Origin: Candidatus Gastranaerophilales bacterium
GTDB lineage: Bacteria; Cyanobacteriota; Vampirovibrionia; Gastranaerophilales; Gastranaerophilaceae
Direction of reading: 5' to 3'
Length of the DNA: 16,104 nt
NCBI GenBank assembly: GCA_947625445.1
Contig: CANQOM010000019.1
Coordinates: forward strand, 1-16,104
Under the pieces are notes generated by a model. It worked only from the letters and a program-made list of their open reading frames with translations, was not told where the DNA came from and ran no database searches. Below, in pieces: positions 1 to 6,367 of the stretch. Each line of letters starts with the position of its first letter. The first letter of the stretch is position 1. The position numbers and the translations under genes are program-made.

Positions 1-737
1 CCCATAGCATGTTTTTCCTTACACATTTTAATTCCGCCTCTTGGACCTCTTAATGTTTTATGAGTTGTAGTTGTTACAAAATCAGCATAAGGGAACGGAC
101 TCGGATGTTCTCCTGTTGCAACTAAAGCCGCTATATGAGCTATATCTGCCATTAAATATGCTCCGACTTCATCTGCTATTTCTCTAAATCGTTTAAAATC
201 TATTATTTTTGAATAATTACTTGCTCCGCATATTATTAATTTAGGTTTATGTTTTAATGCAAGTTCTCTTACATTATCATAATCTATTTCACCGTTTGCA
301 TTGATTCCATATGAAACAATATTGAAATACAAACCCGAAAAATTAACGGGAGAACCGTGTGATAAGTGACCGCCATTAGATAAATCCATACCCATAACGG
401 TATCTCCGGGTTTTACCGCATATAAAAACACTGCCATATTAGCTTGTGCTCCACTATGAGGTTGGACATTTGCATGTTCAGCATTAAATAATTTTTTTGC
501 TCTCTCTTGCGCCAATTCTTCTATCTTATCTATATTTTCACATCCGTTATAAAATCTTTTATAAGGTTTTCCTTCCGCATATTTATTGGTTAATACAGTT
601 CCTGCTGCCGCCATAATCGCTTTAGATGTAAAATTTTCACTGGCAATTAACTCTATTGTATTTTGTTGTCTTTCTAATTCTTTTTCTATTAACTCTGCTA
701 CCTCAGGGTCAGTTTTTTTTATAGTTTCTATTTCCAT
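1..737 (-). CDS. glyA: Serine hydroxymethyltransferase (5' part, cut by the window edge)
   Basis: PLP enzyme of the cytoplasm that converts serine and tetrahydrofolate to glycine and 5,10-methylene-THF, the main entry to the one-carbon pool. About 245 N-terminal residues are present, against a usual ~410-420; the C-terminal part lies beyond the left edge. Visible family signatures are the ELIASENF segment near the N-terminus, the KYAEGKPYKRFYNG segment, the QPHSGAQAN segment, DIAHIA, and the PLP-lysine motif TTTHKTLRGPRGG with Lys227 (K229 in E. coli). An in-frame ATG also lies at 743-741. I chose the ATG at 737-735 because the SD GGGAGGG is then about 8 nt upstream, whereas it is only 2 nt from the upstream ATG. 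The gene is divergent from the dnaJ-like gene and has its own promoter. No anomaly was seen in the visible part. Confidence 0.96.
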   Translation of the reverse strand, partial: MEIETIKKTDPEVAELIEKELERQQNTIELIASENFTSKAIMAAAGTVLTNKYAEGKPYKRFYNGCENIDKIEELAQERAKKLFNAEHANVQPHSGAQANMAVFLYAVKPGDTVMGMDLSNGGHLSHGSPVNFSGLYFNIVSYGINANGEIDYDNVRELALKHKPKLIICGASNYSKIIDFKRFREIADEVGAYLMADIAHIAALVATGEHPSPFPYADFVTTTTHKTLRGPRGGIKMCKEKHAM

Positions 738-773
738 GCACATGGCCCTCCCTAATCCTAATCTTCAAATTAT

Positions 774-802
774 ATTATATATTAATAAAGTTGTGTTGTA
801 AA
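774..802 (-). promoter_or_regulatory. Sigma-70-type promoter of glyA
   Basis: On the minus strand the -35 box TTTACA (802-797) is separated by exactly 17 bp from a perfect -10 box TATAAT (779-774). The predicted transcript would start near 767, leaving a leader of about 30 nt before the glyA start at 737. This is the best-matching two-box promoter in the window. It is a sequence match only. Confidence 0.7.
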
Positions 803-817
803 AAAAAGTAAAAATGT

Positions 818-845
818 TTGAATTTTTTTAACTATTCCGTAAAAT
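818..845 (+). promoter_or_regulatory. Possible promoter of the dnaJ-like gene
   Basis: TTGAAT (818-823) and TAAAAT (840-845) are spaced 16 bp apart. The predicted start (~852) would fall at the edge of the SD AAGGAGAG (851-858), which is tight, although several genes in this window show the same crowding. The TTG at 818 is in frame with the gene and could be mistaken for its start, but it has no SD and makes better sense as the -35 box. Confidence 0.35.
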
Positions 846-865
846 TATATAAGGAGAGAGTCATC

Positions 866-1903
866 TTGACCAATTATTATAATAAAGATTTATATAAAAT
901 ATTAGAAGTAAATTATGATGCCACATTAAATGATATAAAGCTCGCTTACAGAAAGCTTGTAAGAAAGTACCATCCTGATGCGGCAGGTTCTTCTGCCAAT
1001 GTTGTTAAATTTAAAGAAGTTCAGGAAGCATATGAAATTTTATCAGATGAAAATTCCAGAAAAAAATATGATATTCTTAATGGTTATTACAGAGAAACAA
1101 TAAAAAAAACATATACAAAAAACCAAAATGTATATGACGAATACATTCAAAGAGCACAAAAACATTCACAAGAAACCGCATCTTTCTCAAAATCAATTAA
1201 TGATGCATTAGATAATCTTTTTCATGTTCAGAAAAAAACCTCAAAAAGAACAAAAGAAGAAAAAAAAGTAATAAACGGTGAAGATATTAATCTTGATATA
1301 ACTCTAAATTGCTTTGAAGCCGCAAACGGAACTAACAGAAAAGTTAATATACTTCACACACAACCATGTCCAAACTGCGGGGGAAGAAAATTTATAAATG
1401 AAGCTGAATGCCCGATGTGTAAAGGCAGTGGTCAATTATCTCTTCAAAAAAAAATAAATGTAAAAATTCCCAAAGGTGTAAGCCAGGGTTCAAAAATAAG
1501 GATAAAAAAAGAGGGAAATAAAGGATTAAACGGCGGTAAAGACGGCGATTTATACCTTATTGTAAAAATTAAAAAAAATCAATACTGGGATACTGAAGGA
1601 ATGAATATTCTCTGTAATTTACCTATAACACCCGCTGAAGCAGTATTAGGAACTGATATAAATCTTAAAATTCTGGATGAGAATCTCAATGTTAAAATTC
1701 CACCTATGACATCTTCCGGTCAAAAATTAAAACTTTCAGGTGCAGGTCTGTACAATAAATCCAAAACAAAAAGAGGAGACATAATTATTACTGTCTCTAT
1801 AAAACTGCCTGAAATTATTTCCCCCGAAGAAAAAGATTTATATTCTAAATTATATAAAAACGCAGATAATACGCTCAGGAAAGATTTGAATAATGCAAAA
1901 TAA
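866..1903 (+). CDS. DnaJ-family co-chaperone with a reduced zinc-finger region
   Basis: J-domain co-chaperone that would stimulate the ATPase of a DnaK-type Hsp70 and hand it unfolded clients in the cytoplasm. The start is a TTG at 866 because AAGGAGAG lies 7 nt upstream; this gives 345 aa and a normal J-domain N-terminus (DLYKILEV). The J domain spans about 5-70, with the HPD motif at 36-38. No Gly/Phe-rich linker is seen; a Lys/Ser/Gln-rich stretch occupies about 80-137. The zinc region has only two CxxCxG motifs (C168/C171 and C182/C185) where canonical DnaJ has four. A DnaJ-type substrate-binding beta-sandwich domain follows (VKIPKGVSQGSKIRIKKEG and later). The gene overlaps queE by 11 bp. 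It could be a second, specialised DnaJ rather than the main one; no dnaK or grpE is in the window. Confidence 0.9.
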   Translation: MTNYYNKDLYKILEVNYDATLNDIKLAYRKLVRKYHPDAAGSSANVVKFKEVQEAYEILSDENSRKKYDILNGYYRETIKKTYTKNQNVYDEYIQRAQKHSQETASFSKSINDALDNLFHVQKKTSKRTKEEKKVINGEDINLDITLNCFEAANGTNRKVNILHTQPCPNCGGRKFINEAECPMCKGSGQLSLQKKINVKIPKGVSQGSKIRIKKEGNKGLNGGKDGDLYLIVKIKKNQYWDTEGMNILCNLPITPAEAVLGTDINLKILDENLNVKIPPMTSSGQKLKLSGAGLYNKSKTKRGDIIITVSIKLPEIISPEEKDLYSKLYKNADNTLRKDLNNAK

Positions 1904-2561
1904 GGTTGTCATAAAAGAAATTTTTGAATCTATACAAGGAGAAGGTCCTTATATCGGAGTTAATCAACTTTTTATAAGATTTTCAAAATGTAATCTTGCT
2001 TGTAATTATTGTGATACCGATTTTAGCAGTAATTTAAAAGAATATTCTCTGGATGAACTTATAAACGAGGTTAATAATCATAAAAATATACATTCCATAA
2101 GTTTAACCGGAGGTGAACCCTTAACGGAATCAAAATTTTTAAATGAATTTTTAAAAAAAGTCAATAAAAAAATATATCTTGAAACCAATGGGACTCTTTA
2201 TAAAAATCTTGAAGAAATAATAGACTATGTAGATATTATTTCTATGGATATAAAATTGCCTTCTTCTTCAGGATTAGACTATTTTGAATCACATAAAAAA
2301 TTTATTGATATTTCAGTAAAAAATAAAAAAGAAATATTTTTAAAAGTAGTATTCAATGAAAAAATTACTGAGGAAGAAATAATTAGTACAATTAATCTTG
2401 CTAAAGAAAATAATTTGTTAATTATACTTCAACCTCAAACCGAAAATAATAAAATAATTACCTCTTCAGAAATGCTCTATAATATATTTTCAAAATATAT
2501 TAATTTATACAAAAACATAAGACTTATTCCACAAGTACATAAGTTTATGGAATTAAGGTAA
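1893..2561 (+). CDS. queE: 7-carboxy-7-deazaguanine synthase, radical SAM
   Basis: Radical SAM enzyme that contracts 6-carboxytetrahydropterin to 7-carboxy-7-deazaguanine, on the path from GTP to queuosine in tRNA anticodons. At 222 aa it is normal size. The N-terminus carries the family opening EIFESIQGEG. The cluster-binding motif CNLACNYC (C33, C37, C40) is followed by DTDF, which is typical of QueE. LTGGEPL is the SAM-binding GGE motif, and PQVHK near the C-terminus matches the family tail. The ATG lies inside the 3' end of the dnaJ-like gene (11 bp overlap), so translation is probably coupled. QueD, QueC and QueF are absent from the window, but FolE2 at 9629 can supply the pterin precursor. 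Confidence 0.92.
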   Translation: MQNKVVIKEIFESIQGEGPYIGVNQLFIRFSKCNLACNYCDTDFSSNLKEYSLDELINEVNNHKNIHSISLTGGEPLTESKFLNEFLKKVNKKIYLETNGTLYKNLEEIIDYVDIISMDIKLPSSSGLDYFESHKKFIDISVKNKKEIFLKVVFNEKITEEEIISTINLAKENNLLIILQPQTENNKIITSSEMLYNIFSKYINLYKNIRLIPQVHKFMELR

Positions 2562-2562
2562 A

Positions 2563-2590
2563 TTTACAAGGAATTTATATTTGATATAAT
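2563..2590 (+). promoter_or_regulatory. Promoter for the CooC-like ATPase and folD
   Basis: TTTACA (2563-2568), a 16 bp spacer, then TATAAT (2585-2590) preceded by TG one base upstream, giving an extended -10 TGATATAAT. It begins just after the queE stop, so the ATPase-folD pair is probably a separate transcription unit with a leader of about 18 nt. This is a sequence match only. Confidence 0.6.
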
Positions 2591-2614
2591 AAAAAAACAT
2601 ATCGGAGATTTTTA

Positions 2615-3373
2615 ATGACAGTTACAATATCTATTACAGGAAAAAGCGGAAGCGGAAAAACAACAATAACAAAAGCAATGTGGCATGTTATAAGAGAAAA
2701 ATGTCCTGATAAAACAGTCTTATTATTTGATAATGATTTAACATCCGAATTGGCACACAGTTTTGGCAAAGATATAAGACAGACAATATATGGTATAAGA
2801 AGCGGTAAACATGAATATAAAACAGGTATACCTGAAAATATGACTAAACAAGAATACATTGAATGGGCATTAGAAGATATTCTTGTTCCTATTGACGAAA
2901 ATACCGATATTATAGTATCATGGCTTATTGGCTCAAAAGATTGCCGTTGTCCTATTACTAAGCAATTAAATGACGCACTTGTAAAATTAATTAGCAGATA
3001 TGATTTTGTAATATTTGATTGTGAATTTGACCTTAAATATTTATACCAATTAGTAGATATTCCTATAAATGTAACTCTTGTAATAGCGAGACCAAACGAA
3101 GCTTCTATACACCTTGCGAAAAGGATAGAAGAGTATAGTGCAAAGTATGCTGCGGGGGAACAATTGGGAGTTATACTCAACAAGGTTAATAAACAGGAGA
3201 TTGAACCACTTCTTACTTTATTGAATAAATATGATTTAACAACAATAGGAACAATTCCAAAAGATGATGAATTAAAAAACAACAGAATATCAAAAGAATC
3301 TGATGTCGTTAAAAATGCTATAGAACAACTGTATTACAGATTAAATATTCCGCAAAACGAGGAAATTCAATGA
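2615..3373 (+). CDS. CooC-like P-loop ATPase (putative metal-cofactor maturation factor)
   Basis: 252 aa SIMIBI-class NTPase resembling CooC, the MinD-like ATPase that helps load nickel into carbon monoxide dehydrogenase. The deviant Walker A ITGKSGSGKTT (9-17) has Lys10 as well as Lys15, the two-lysine signature of MinD/CooC/NifH relatives. FDND (38-41) sits at the switch I position. A CxC motif, C110-R-C112-P, falls where CooC1 carries the CxC that binds metal at the dimer interface. FDCEFD (134-139) is at the Walker B/switch II region, and ILNKV (187-191) is the nucleotide-specificity segment. The ATG has GGAG 7 nt upstream. The stop overlaps the folD start (ATGA), which implies translational coupling. 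No CODH or other nickel enzyme is in the window, so its client is unknown. The family call is fairly firm; the function is inferred. Confidence 0.75.
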   Translation: MTVTISITGKSGSGKTTITKAMWHVIREKCPDKTVLLFDNDLTSELAHSFGKDIRQTIYGIRSGKHEYKTGIPENMTKQEYIEWALEDILVPIDENTDIIVSWLIGSKDCRCPITKQLNDALVKLISRYDFVIFDCEFDLKYLYQLVDIPINVTLVIARPNEASIHLAKRIEEYSAKYAAGEQLGVILNKVNKQEIEPLLTLLNKYDLTTIGTIPKDDELKNNRISKESDVVKNAIEQLYYRLNIPQNEEIQ

Positions 3374-4218
3374 CAATTATTTTAGATGGTAAATTATGTG
3401 CAAATAAAATTATTGAAAATTTAAGAACGCAAACTGTTAAATTGGATAAAAAACCCAACTTAGTTGTCATTCAGGTAGGGAACAACCCTGCCAGCAAAAT
3501 ATATGTTAAAAATAAGCAAAAAAAAGCGGAATATATCGGATATAACTCTTATATTATTGAACTGCCTTCAAGCGTTTCAGAAGATAATATTTTAGAACAG
3601 ATATATATGCTGAATGACAATCCGGAAGTTAATGCAATACTCGTTCAACTTCCTTTGCCTGAAAATATAAATCAACAAAAAATAACGGAAGCTATAGACC
3701 CAATAAAAGACGTAGATTGTTTTACATCATACAATTTCGGTTGGCTTGCTTTAGGATATAATCCTTATGTACTTCCTTGCACGCCTAAAGGAATATTAAG
3801 ACTATTAGATGAATATTCAATCGTACTGGAGGGGAAAAATATTATTGTAATAGGTCGTTCAAATATTGTAGGTAAACCGTTATCATTATTATTACAACAG
3901 AGAAATGCAACCGTAACAATGGCTCATAGCAGAACGGAAAATTTAAAAGATATTTCTTCTTTAATGGATATAGTTATCTCTGCAATCGGAATGCCTCATT
4001 TTATTACTTCACAATATATAAAAGATGGTGCAATTGTTATTGACGTCGGTATAAACAGAACTGAAGAAGGCTTAAAAGGTGATGTAAAATTTGACGAAGT
4101 CAAAGATAAAACCTCATATATTACACCTGTTCCGGGAGGAGTAGGTCCAATGACAATTGCAATGTTAATGGAAAATACTATGCAACTTTACAACATTCAA
4201 AAAAATCTTATCTTATAA
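3370..4218 (+). CDS. folD: Bifunctional methylene-THF dehydrogenase / methenyl-THF cyclohydrolase
   Basis: Cytoplasmic enzyme that interconverts 5,10-methylene-THF, 5,10-methenyl-THF and 10-formyl-THF. The 282 aa length is standard. The active-site YVKNK (Tyr45, Lys49) corresponds to Tyr50 and Lys54 of E. coli. QLPLP and the DPIKDVDCF segment follow. The dinucleotide-binding GRSNIVGKPLSLLL and the C-terminal PVPGGVGPMTIAML are classic FolD signatures. The start overlaps the preceding ATPase by 4 bp. The product, 10-formyl-THF, is the donor needed by the formyltransferase encoded at 6354-7307, and the substrate comes from GlyA at the left edge. No terminator hairpin is evident downstream, where a very AT-rich 197 bp gap begins. 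Confidence 0.97.
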   Translation: MTIILDGKLCANKIIENLRTQTVKLDKKPNLVVIQVGNNPASKIYVKNKQKKAEYIGYNSYIIELPSSVSEDNILEQIYMLNDNPEVNAILVQLPLPENINQQKITEAIDPIKDVDCFTSYNFGWLALGYNPYVLPCTPKGILRLLDEYSIVLEGKNIIVIGRSNIVGKPLSLLLQQRNATVTMAHSRTENLKDISSLMDIVISAIGMPHFITSQYIKDGAIVIDVGINRTEEGLKGDVKFDEVKDKTSYITPVPGGVGPMTIAMLMENTMQLYNIQKNLIL

Positions 4219-4382
4219 AATTAACATTTCTTAATATAATACATTTTCATTTTTAATTGAATAATATTGTCCAAGTAGGATTTTCAATAAATTAAAAAAA
4301 TAATAATAAAAAATTAATTAAAATTTTCATAAAAAGATGTTTAGAAAAATTAAAAATTCGGAATAATAATCATGTAAGTTCA

Positions 4383-4388
4383 TATAAT
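4383..4388 (+). promoter_or_regulatory. Candidate -10 box for the 88-aa orphan gene
   Basis: A perfect TATAAT lies 27 nt before the ATG at 4416, at the end of an extremely AT-rich 197 bp gap after folD. No convincing -35 box is seen at 16-18 bp. In such AT-rich DNA this match carries limited weight. Nothing else was recognised in 4219-4415. Confidence 0.35.
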
Positions 4389-4415
4389 ATGGATTAATAT
4401 CAGTCAGGAAGGATT

Positions 4416-4682
4416 ATGATTCTAGAGTACAAAGTAAATGATTTACACGTACAGGCCGCTTGGTTAAAAACTCTCTACGATTTAGTAGAAGAGTTAAATT
4501 GCAAGTGTCAAACATATATTGATGAAGCTTACAACAGAAGCAACAAAAATTTTGACAGAATGAGAACAATTAAAATTTATGGCTCTGAAACCATGTTAGT
4601 TTGGTTCAAATTAAGAATGGAAAGGTATTCTCATTTTATATTCAATTTCAATGAATTACCTGACATGAAGAGCGAAATATAA
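4416..4682 (+). CDS. Small conserved-looking protein of unknown function (88 aa)
   Basis: I do not recognise this protein. It is 88 aa, soluble, with no signal peptide or membrane segment. It alternates an amphipathic helical N-terminal half (residues ~8-40, with a C29-K-C31 pair) with a more beta-like C-terminal half (TIKIYG at 51-56, FIFNF at 74-78) and many aromatic residues. Coding is supported by a strong SD, AGGAAGG (4406-4412), just before the ATG, by a candidate -10 box, and by a good Rho-independent terminator 34 bp after the stop. It therefore looks like a complete single-gene transcription unit. It converges on the Cys-rich gene at 4744-4986. No function can be assigned. Confidence 0.7.
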   Translation: MILEYKVNDLHVQAAWLKTLYDLVEELNCKCQTYIDEAYNRSNKNFDRMRTIKIYGSETMLVWFKLRMERYSHFIFNFNELPDMKSEI

Positions 4683-4715
4683 GAATAGTTGTAATTCTAA
4701 AAATAGTTTTAGACT

Positions 4716-4745
4716 AATATCGCAAGCAGATGCGATATTTTTTTT
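4716..4745 (+). terminator. Rho-independent terminator
   Basis: A perfect 9 bp stem (4716-4724 AATATCGCA pairing with 4731-4739 TGCGATATT) encloses the 6-nt loop AGCAGA, followed by a run of T through 4745. It ends transcription of the 88-aa gene. The T-run overlaps the stop codon of the convergent Cys-rich gene (4744-4746). The minus-strand reading of the hairpin is not followed by a U-run, so it should act in one direction only. Confidence 0.85.
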
Positions 4746-4986
4746 ATTCTGATATCGCTTCAAAAGCTATAATATTATTATCACATATACAAATACTATC
4801 CCGTTTTTCTTTATCTCTGCATCCATCAGTATAGTATATTTCAACATTATCAAGGCATACTATATCATCATCGTCGTAGTCTTCAACTAAACAACCTGTT
4901 GCACAAAATTTCATAGTGCATATTCGCACTTTTTTTGTACATTTTTTATTTAATGCATTAATTAATGACCTTTTAGGATTTCTCAT
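4744..4986 (-). CDS. Small Cys-rich, acidic-loop protein; possible Sm-like fold
   Basis: 80 aa protein of unknown function with eight cysteines (16, 23, 28, 32, 44, 56, 66, 68) and a striking acidic turn, EDYDDDD (35-41). A basic N-terminal helix (KRSLINALNKKCTKK) is followed by what reads as five beta-strands: VRICTM, an ATGCLVE strand with a conserved-looking Gly31, DIVCLDNVE, SICICD and IIAFEAIS. This order of helix, strands and a Gly near the start of strand 2 resembles Hfq/Sm proteins. That is my own pattern inference at low confidence; a zinc-binding small protein is the alternative. The gene is supported by AAAGGAG 7 nt before the ATG. It is convergent with the 88-aa gene and may share a region with its terminator. 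Confidence 0.7.
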   Translation of the reverse strand: MRNPKRSLINALNKKCTKKVRICTMKFCATGCLVEDYDDDDIVCLDNVEIYYTDGCRDKEKRDSICICDNNIIAFEAISE

Positions 4987-5006
4987 ATTAAAACTCCTTT
5001 TAGGGA

Positions 5007-5035
5007 AGTATAATATTTTTTTGATACTTTTTCAT
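5007..5035 (-). promoter_or_regulatory. Possible promoter of the Cys-rich small gene
   Basis: On the minus strand ATGAAA (5035-5030) and TATACT (5012-5007) are 17 bp apart. The predicted start would be at or just before the SD (5000-4994), giving a very short leader. The boxes match consensus only moderately (4/6 and 5/6), so this is tentative. The rest of the gap to the PPTase gene holds nothing I recognise. Confidence 0.3.
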
Positions 5036-5057
5036 TAGTTAAATCGGCTATTTTTAT

Positions 5058-5534
5058 TTAATTTTGCAATTCAATAATATTTAATTCTTTTTTTATATCC
5101 GTTTCAATAGGAAGTGCGATTGAAAAAACATAATCATCAGTTAATTTAGAGGTATATATAACTTTTGAGGGCAATTGAAGTTTATAAGTTGCTTCATATT
5201 CTGTCCAATTTCTATAAAATTCGTCTAATGTATTTTCAACGGTTTTAAAATTCATTCTCTTTGATATTAAAGTAAAATCACGCACTTGTATTTTTTCTAT
5301 ATCAAAACCGACAGGAGAAGATGCAAAACAAACTGCTGCAATATTTTTCGAATGAGATATACTGAAATTAATGTCTGAAAATTTAAATTTTGGTTTTTTA
5401 TTAATAATTTCCAACTCCGAATTTGATATATTATAAATATTTTTAGCCATATACTCAACAATATATCTTCCGGCATTATGCAATTTTGGCTTATTAAAAT
5501 TATAATTATCCGTATTTAAATATATTAAATCCAT
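5058..5534 (-). CDS. 4'-phosphopantetheinyl transferase, short Sfp-like
   Basis: Transfers the phosphopantetheine arm of CoA to a serine of acyl- or peptidyl-carrier proteins. Family motifs are present in order: NFSISHS (56-62), GFDIEKI with the Mg ligands Asp78 and Glu80, and the WxxKEAxxK-like helix W110-TEYEATYK118 with Glu114 as the third ligand. The usual Lys before that Glu is Tyr113. At 158 aa it is shorter than Sfp (~220), and the N-terminal half is particularly abbreviated. It starts 2 bp after the stop of the EndoIV-like gene, as third gene of an operon with a formyltransferase. No carrier protein is nearby, so the target could be the fatty-acid ACP or a distant secondary-metabolite carrier. 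Being the only PPTase cannot be judged from this window. Confidence 0.85.
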   Translation of the reverse strand: MDLIYLNTDNYNFNKPKLHNAGRYIVEYMAKNIYNISNSELEIINKKPKFKFSDINFSISHSKNIAAVCFASSPVGFDIEKIQVRDFTLISKRMNFKTVENTLDEFYRNWTEYEATYKLQLPSKVIYTSKLTDDYVFSIALPIETDIKKELNIIELQN

Positions 5535-5536
5535 AT

Positions 5537-6367
5537 TTATAAACTCATATAATAATCTTTTAAAATTTTAGTATCTGTTTCAATATTAGGACTTTCGCAA
5601 ACAAGCACCCCTTTAATATTAAATTCTTTAAAAACTTTTAAAAGGTCTTTATAATTCATATCACTTTCCTCAAGAATCAAATGTTTTTTCTCACCCTTCA
5701 AGCCGTAATCAATACCTGCCAAATGTGCATGAAAGTTATTTAATACTTCATTCCCGAGTTCATTACCTATATATTCAATTATTTTTGAAAAGTCATCATA
5801 AGTATTATAAAGACCGTTATAACGTGCATGAATGTGAGAAAAATCTATACAAGGAAGAACTGTTTTAAATTCTTTTGATAATTTAACAATTTCTTCAAAA
5901 GTTCCCCATTGAGTAGCCTTACCTGTAGTCTCAGGTCTAATCCATACTTTATTATCTTCTTTTTCAAGCACTGAAACTATTTTTTCCATAGAGTTATAAA
6001 CAGTATTATAAACATCTTCAGGATTTTGCCCCATATAAAAAGCAGCGTGAAATGTAATACTATAAGCACCAATATTTTTACCGACTCTTGCAGTTTCAAG
6101 GATTCTTTCTATGCTTGAGTCAATTTTTTCTTCTTCTTTTGAATTTAAGTTTATATAGAAAGGAGCATGACATGTAACAACAAGATTGTTTTCTTTCATA
6201 TAGTTTTTAACAAAATTTTGAGTTTGTTCATTCATTTTCACACCGTGTACAAACTCAATTTCCAAACCATCAAGGTTCATTTCTTTAATAATTTTTAGTC
6301 CTTTTTCATACCCCTTATTTTGTGAAGCAACAGGCAGTCCGGCAGTAACTATATTAAGCTTTTCCAC
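5537..6367 (-). CDS. Endonuclease IV / xylose isomerase-like TIM-barrel protein
   Basis: 276 aa from a GTG at 6367, which has AGGTGA 11 nt upstream; an in-frame GTG at 6382 would add five residues but lacks an SD. It is a TIM barrel of the AP-endonuclease family 2 type. Metal-ligand positions of endonuclease IV appear in order: His67 (VTCHAPF), His107 (ITFHAAF), Glu146 (IRPETTG), Asp175 and His178 (CIDFSHIHA), His213 (NFHAH), His229 (KKHL) and Glu258 (LVCESP). The Asp that sits two residues before the late His in Nfo is Lys here, so the trinuclear zinc site may be altered. It overlaps the formyltransferase by 14 bp and is followed after 2 bp by the PPTase. It could be an AP endonuclease or a sugar isomerase/epimerase-type enzyme; the operon partners do not suggest DNA repair. 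Confidence 0.75.
   Translation of the reverse strand: MEKLNIVTAGLPVASQNKGYEKGLKIIKEMNLDGLEIEFVHGVKMNEQTQNFVKNYMKENNLVVTCHAPFYINLNSKEEEKIDSSIERILETARVGKNIGAYSITFHAAFYMGQNPEDVYNTVYNSMEKIVSVLEKEDNKVWIRPETTGKATQWGTFEEIVKLSKEFKTVLPCIDFSHIHARYNGLYNTYDDFSKIIEYIGNELGNEVLNNFHAHLAGIDYGLKGEKKHLILEESDMNYKDLLKVFKEFNIKGVLVCESPNIETDTKILKDYYMSL

Noticed and set aside
586..801. Plus-strand open frame opposite the start of glyA
   Set aside because: It lies antisense to clearly coding glyA sequence, has no SD, and its product looks like translated antisense.
2575..3282. Long minus-strand open frame (235 codons) opposite the CooC-like gene
   Set aside because: The plus-strand protein has clear P-loop and CxC motifs, while the minus product is Ser/Leu/Ile-rich with no motif. 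Low-GC codon usage often leaves such antisense frames open.
4219..4415. Small RNA or hidden gene in the AT-rich gap after folD
   Set aside because: Almost only A and T, with no stable stem, no ORF with an SD and no family motif; only the -10-like box near its end was kept.
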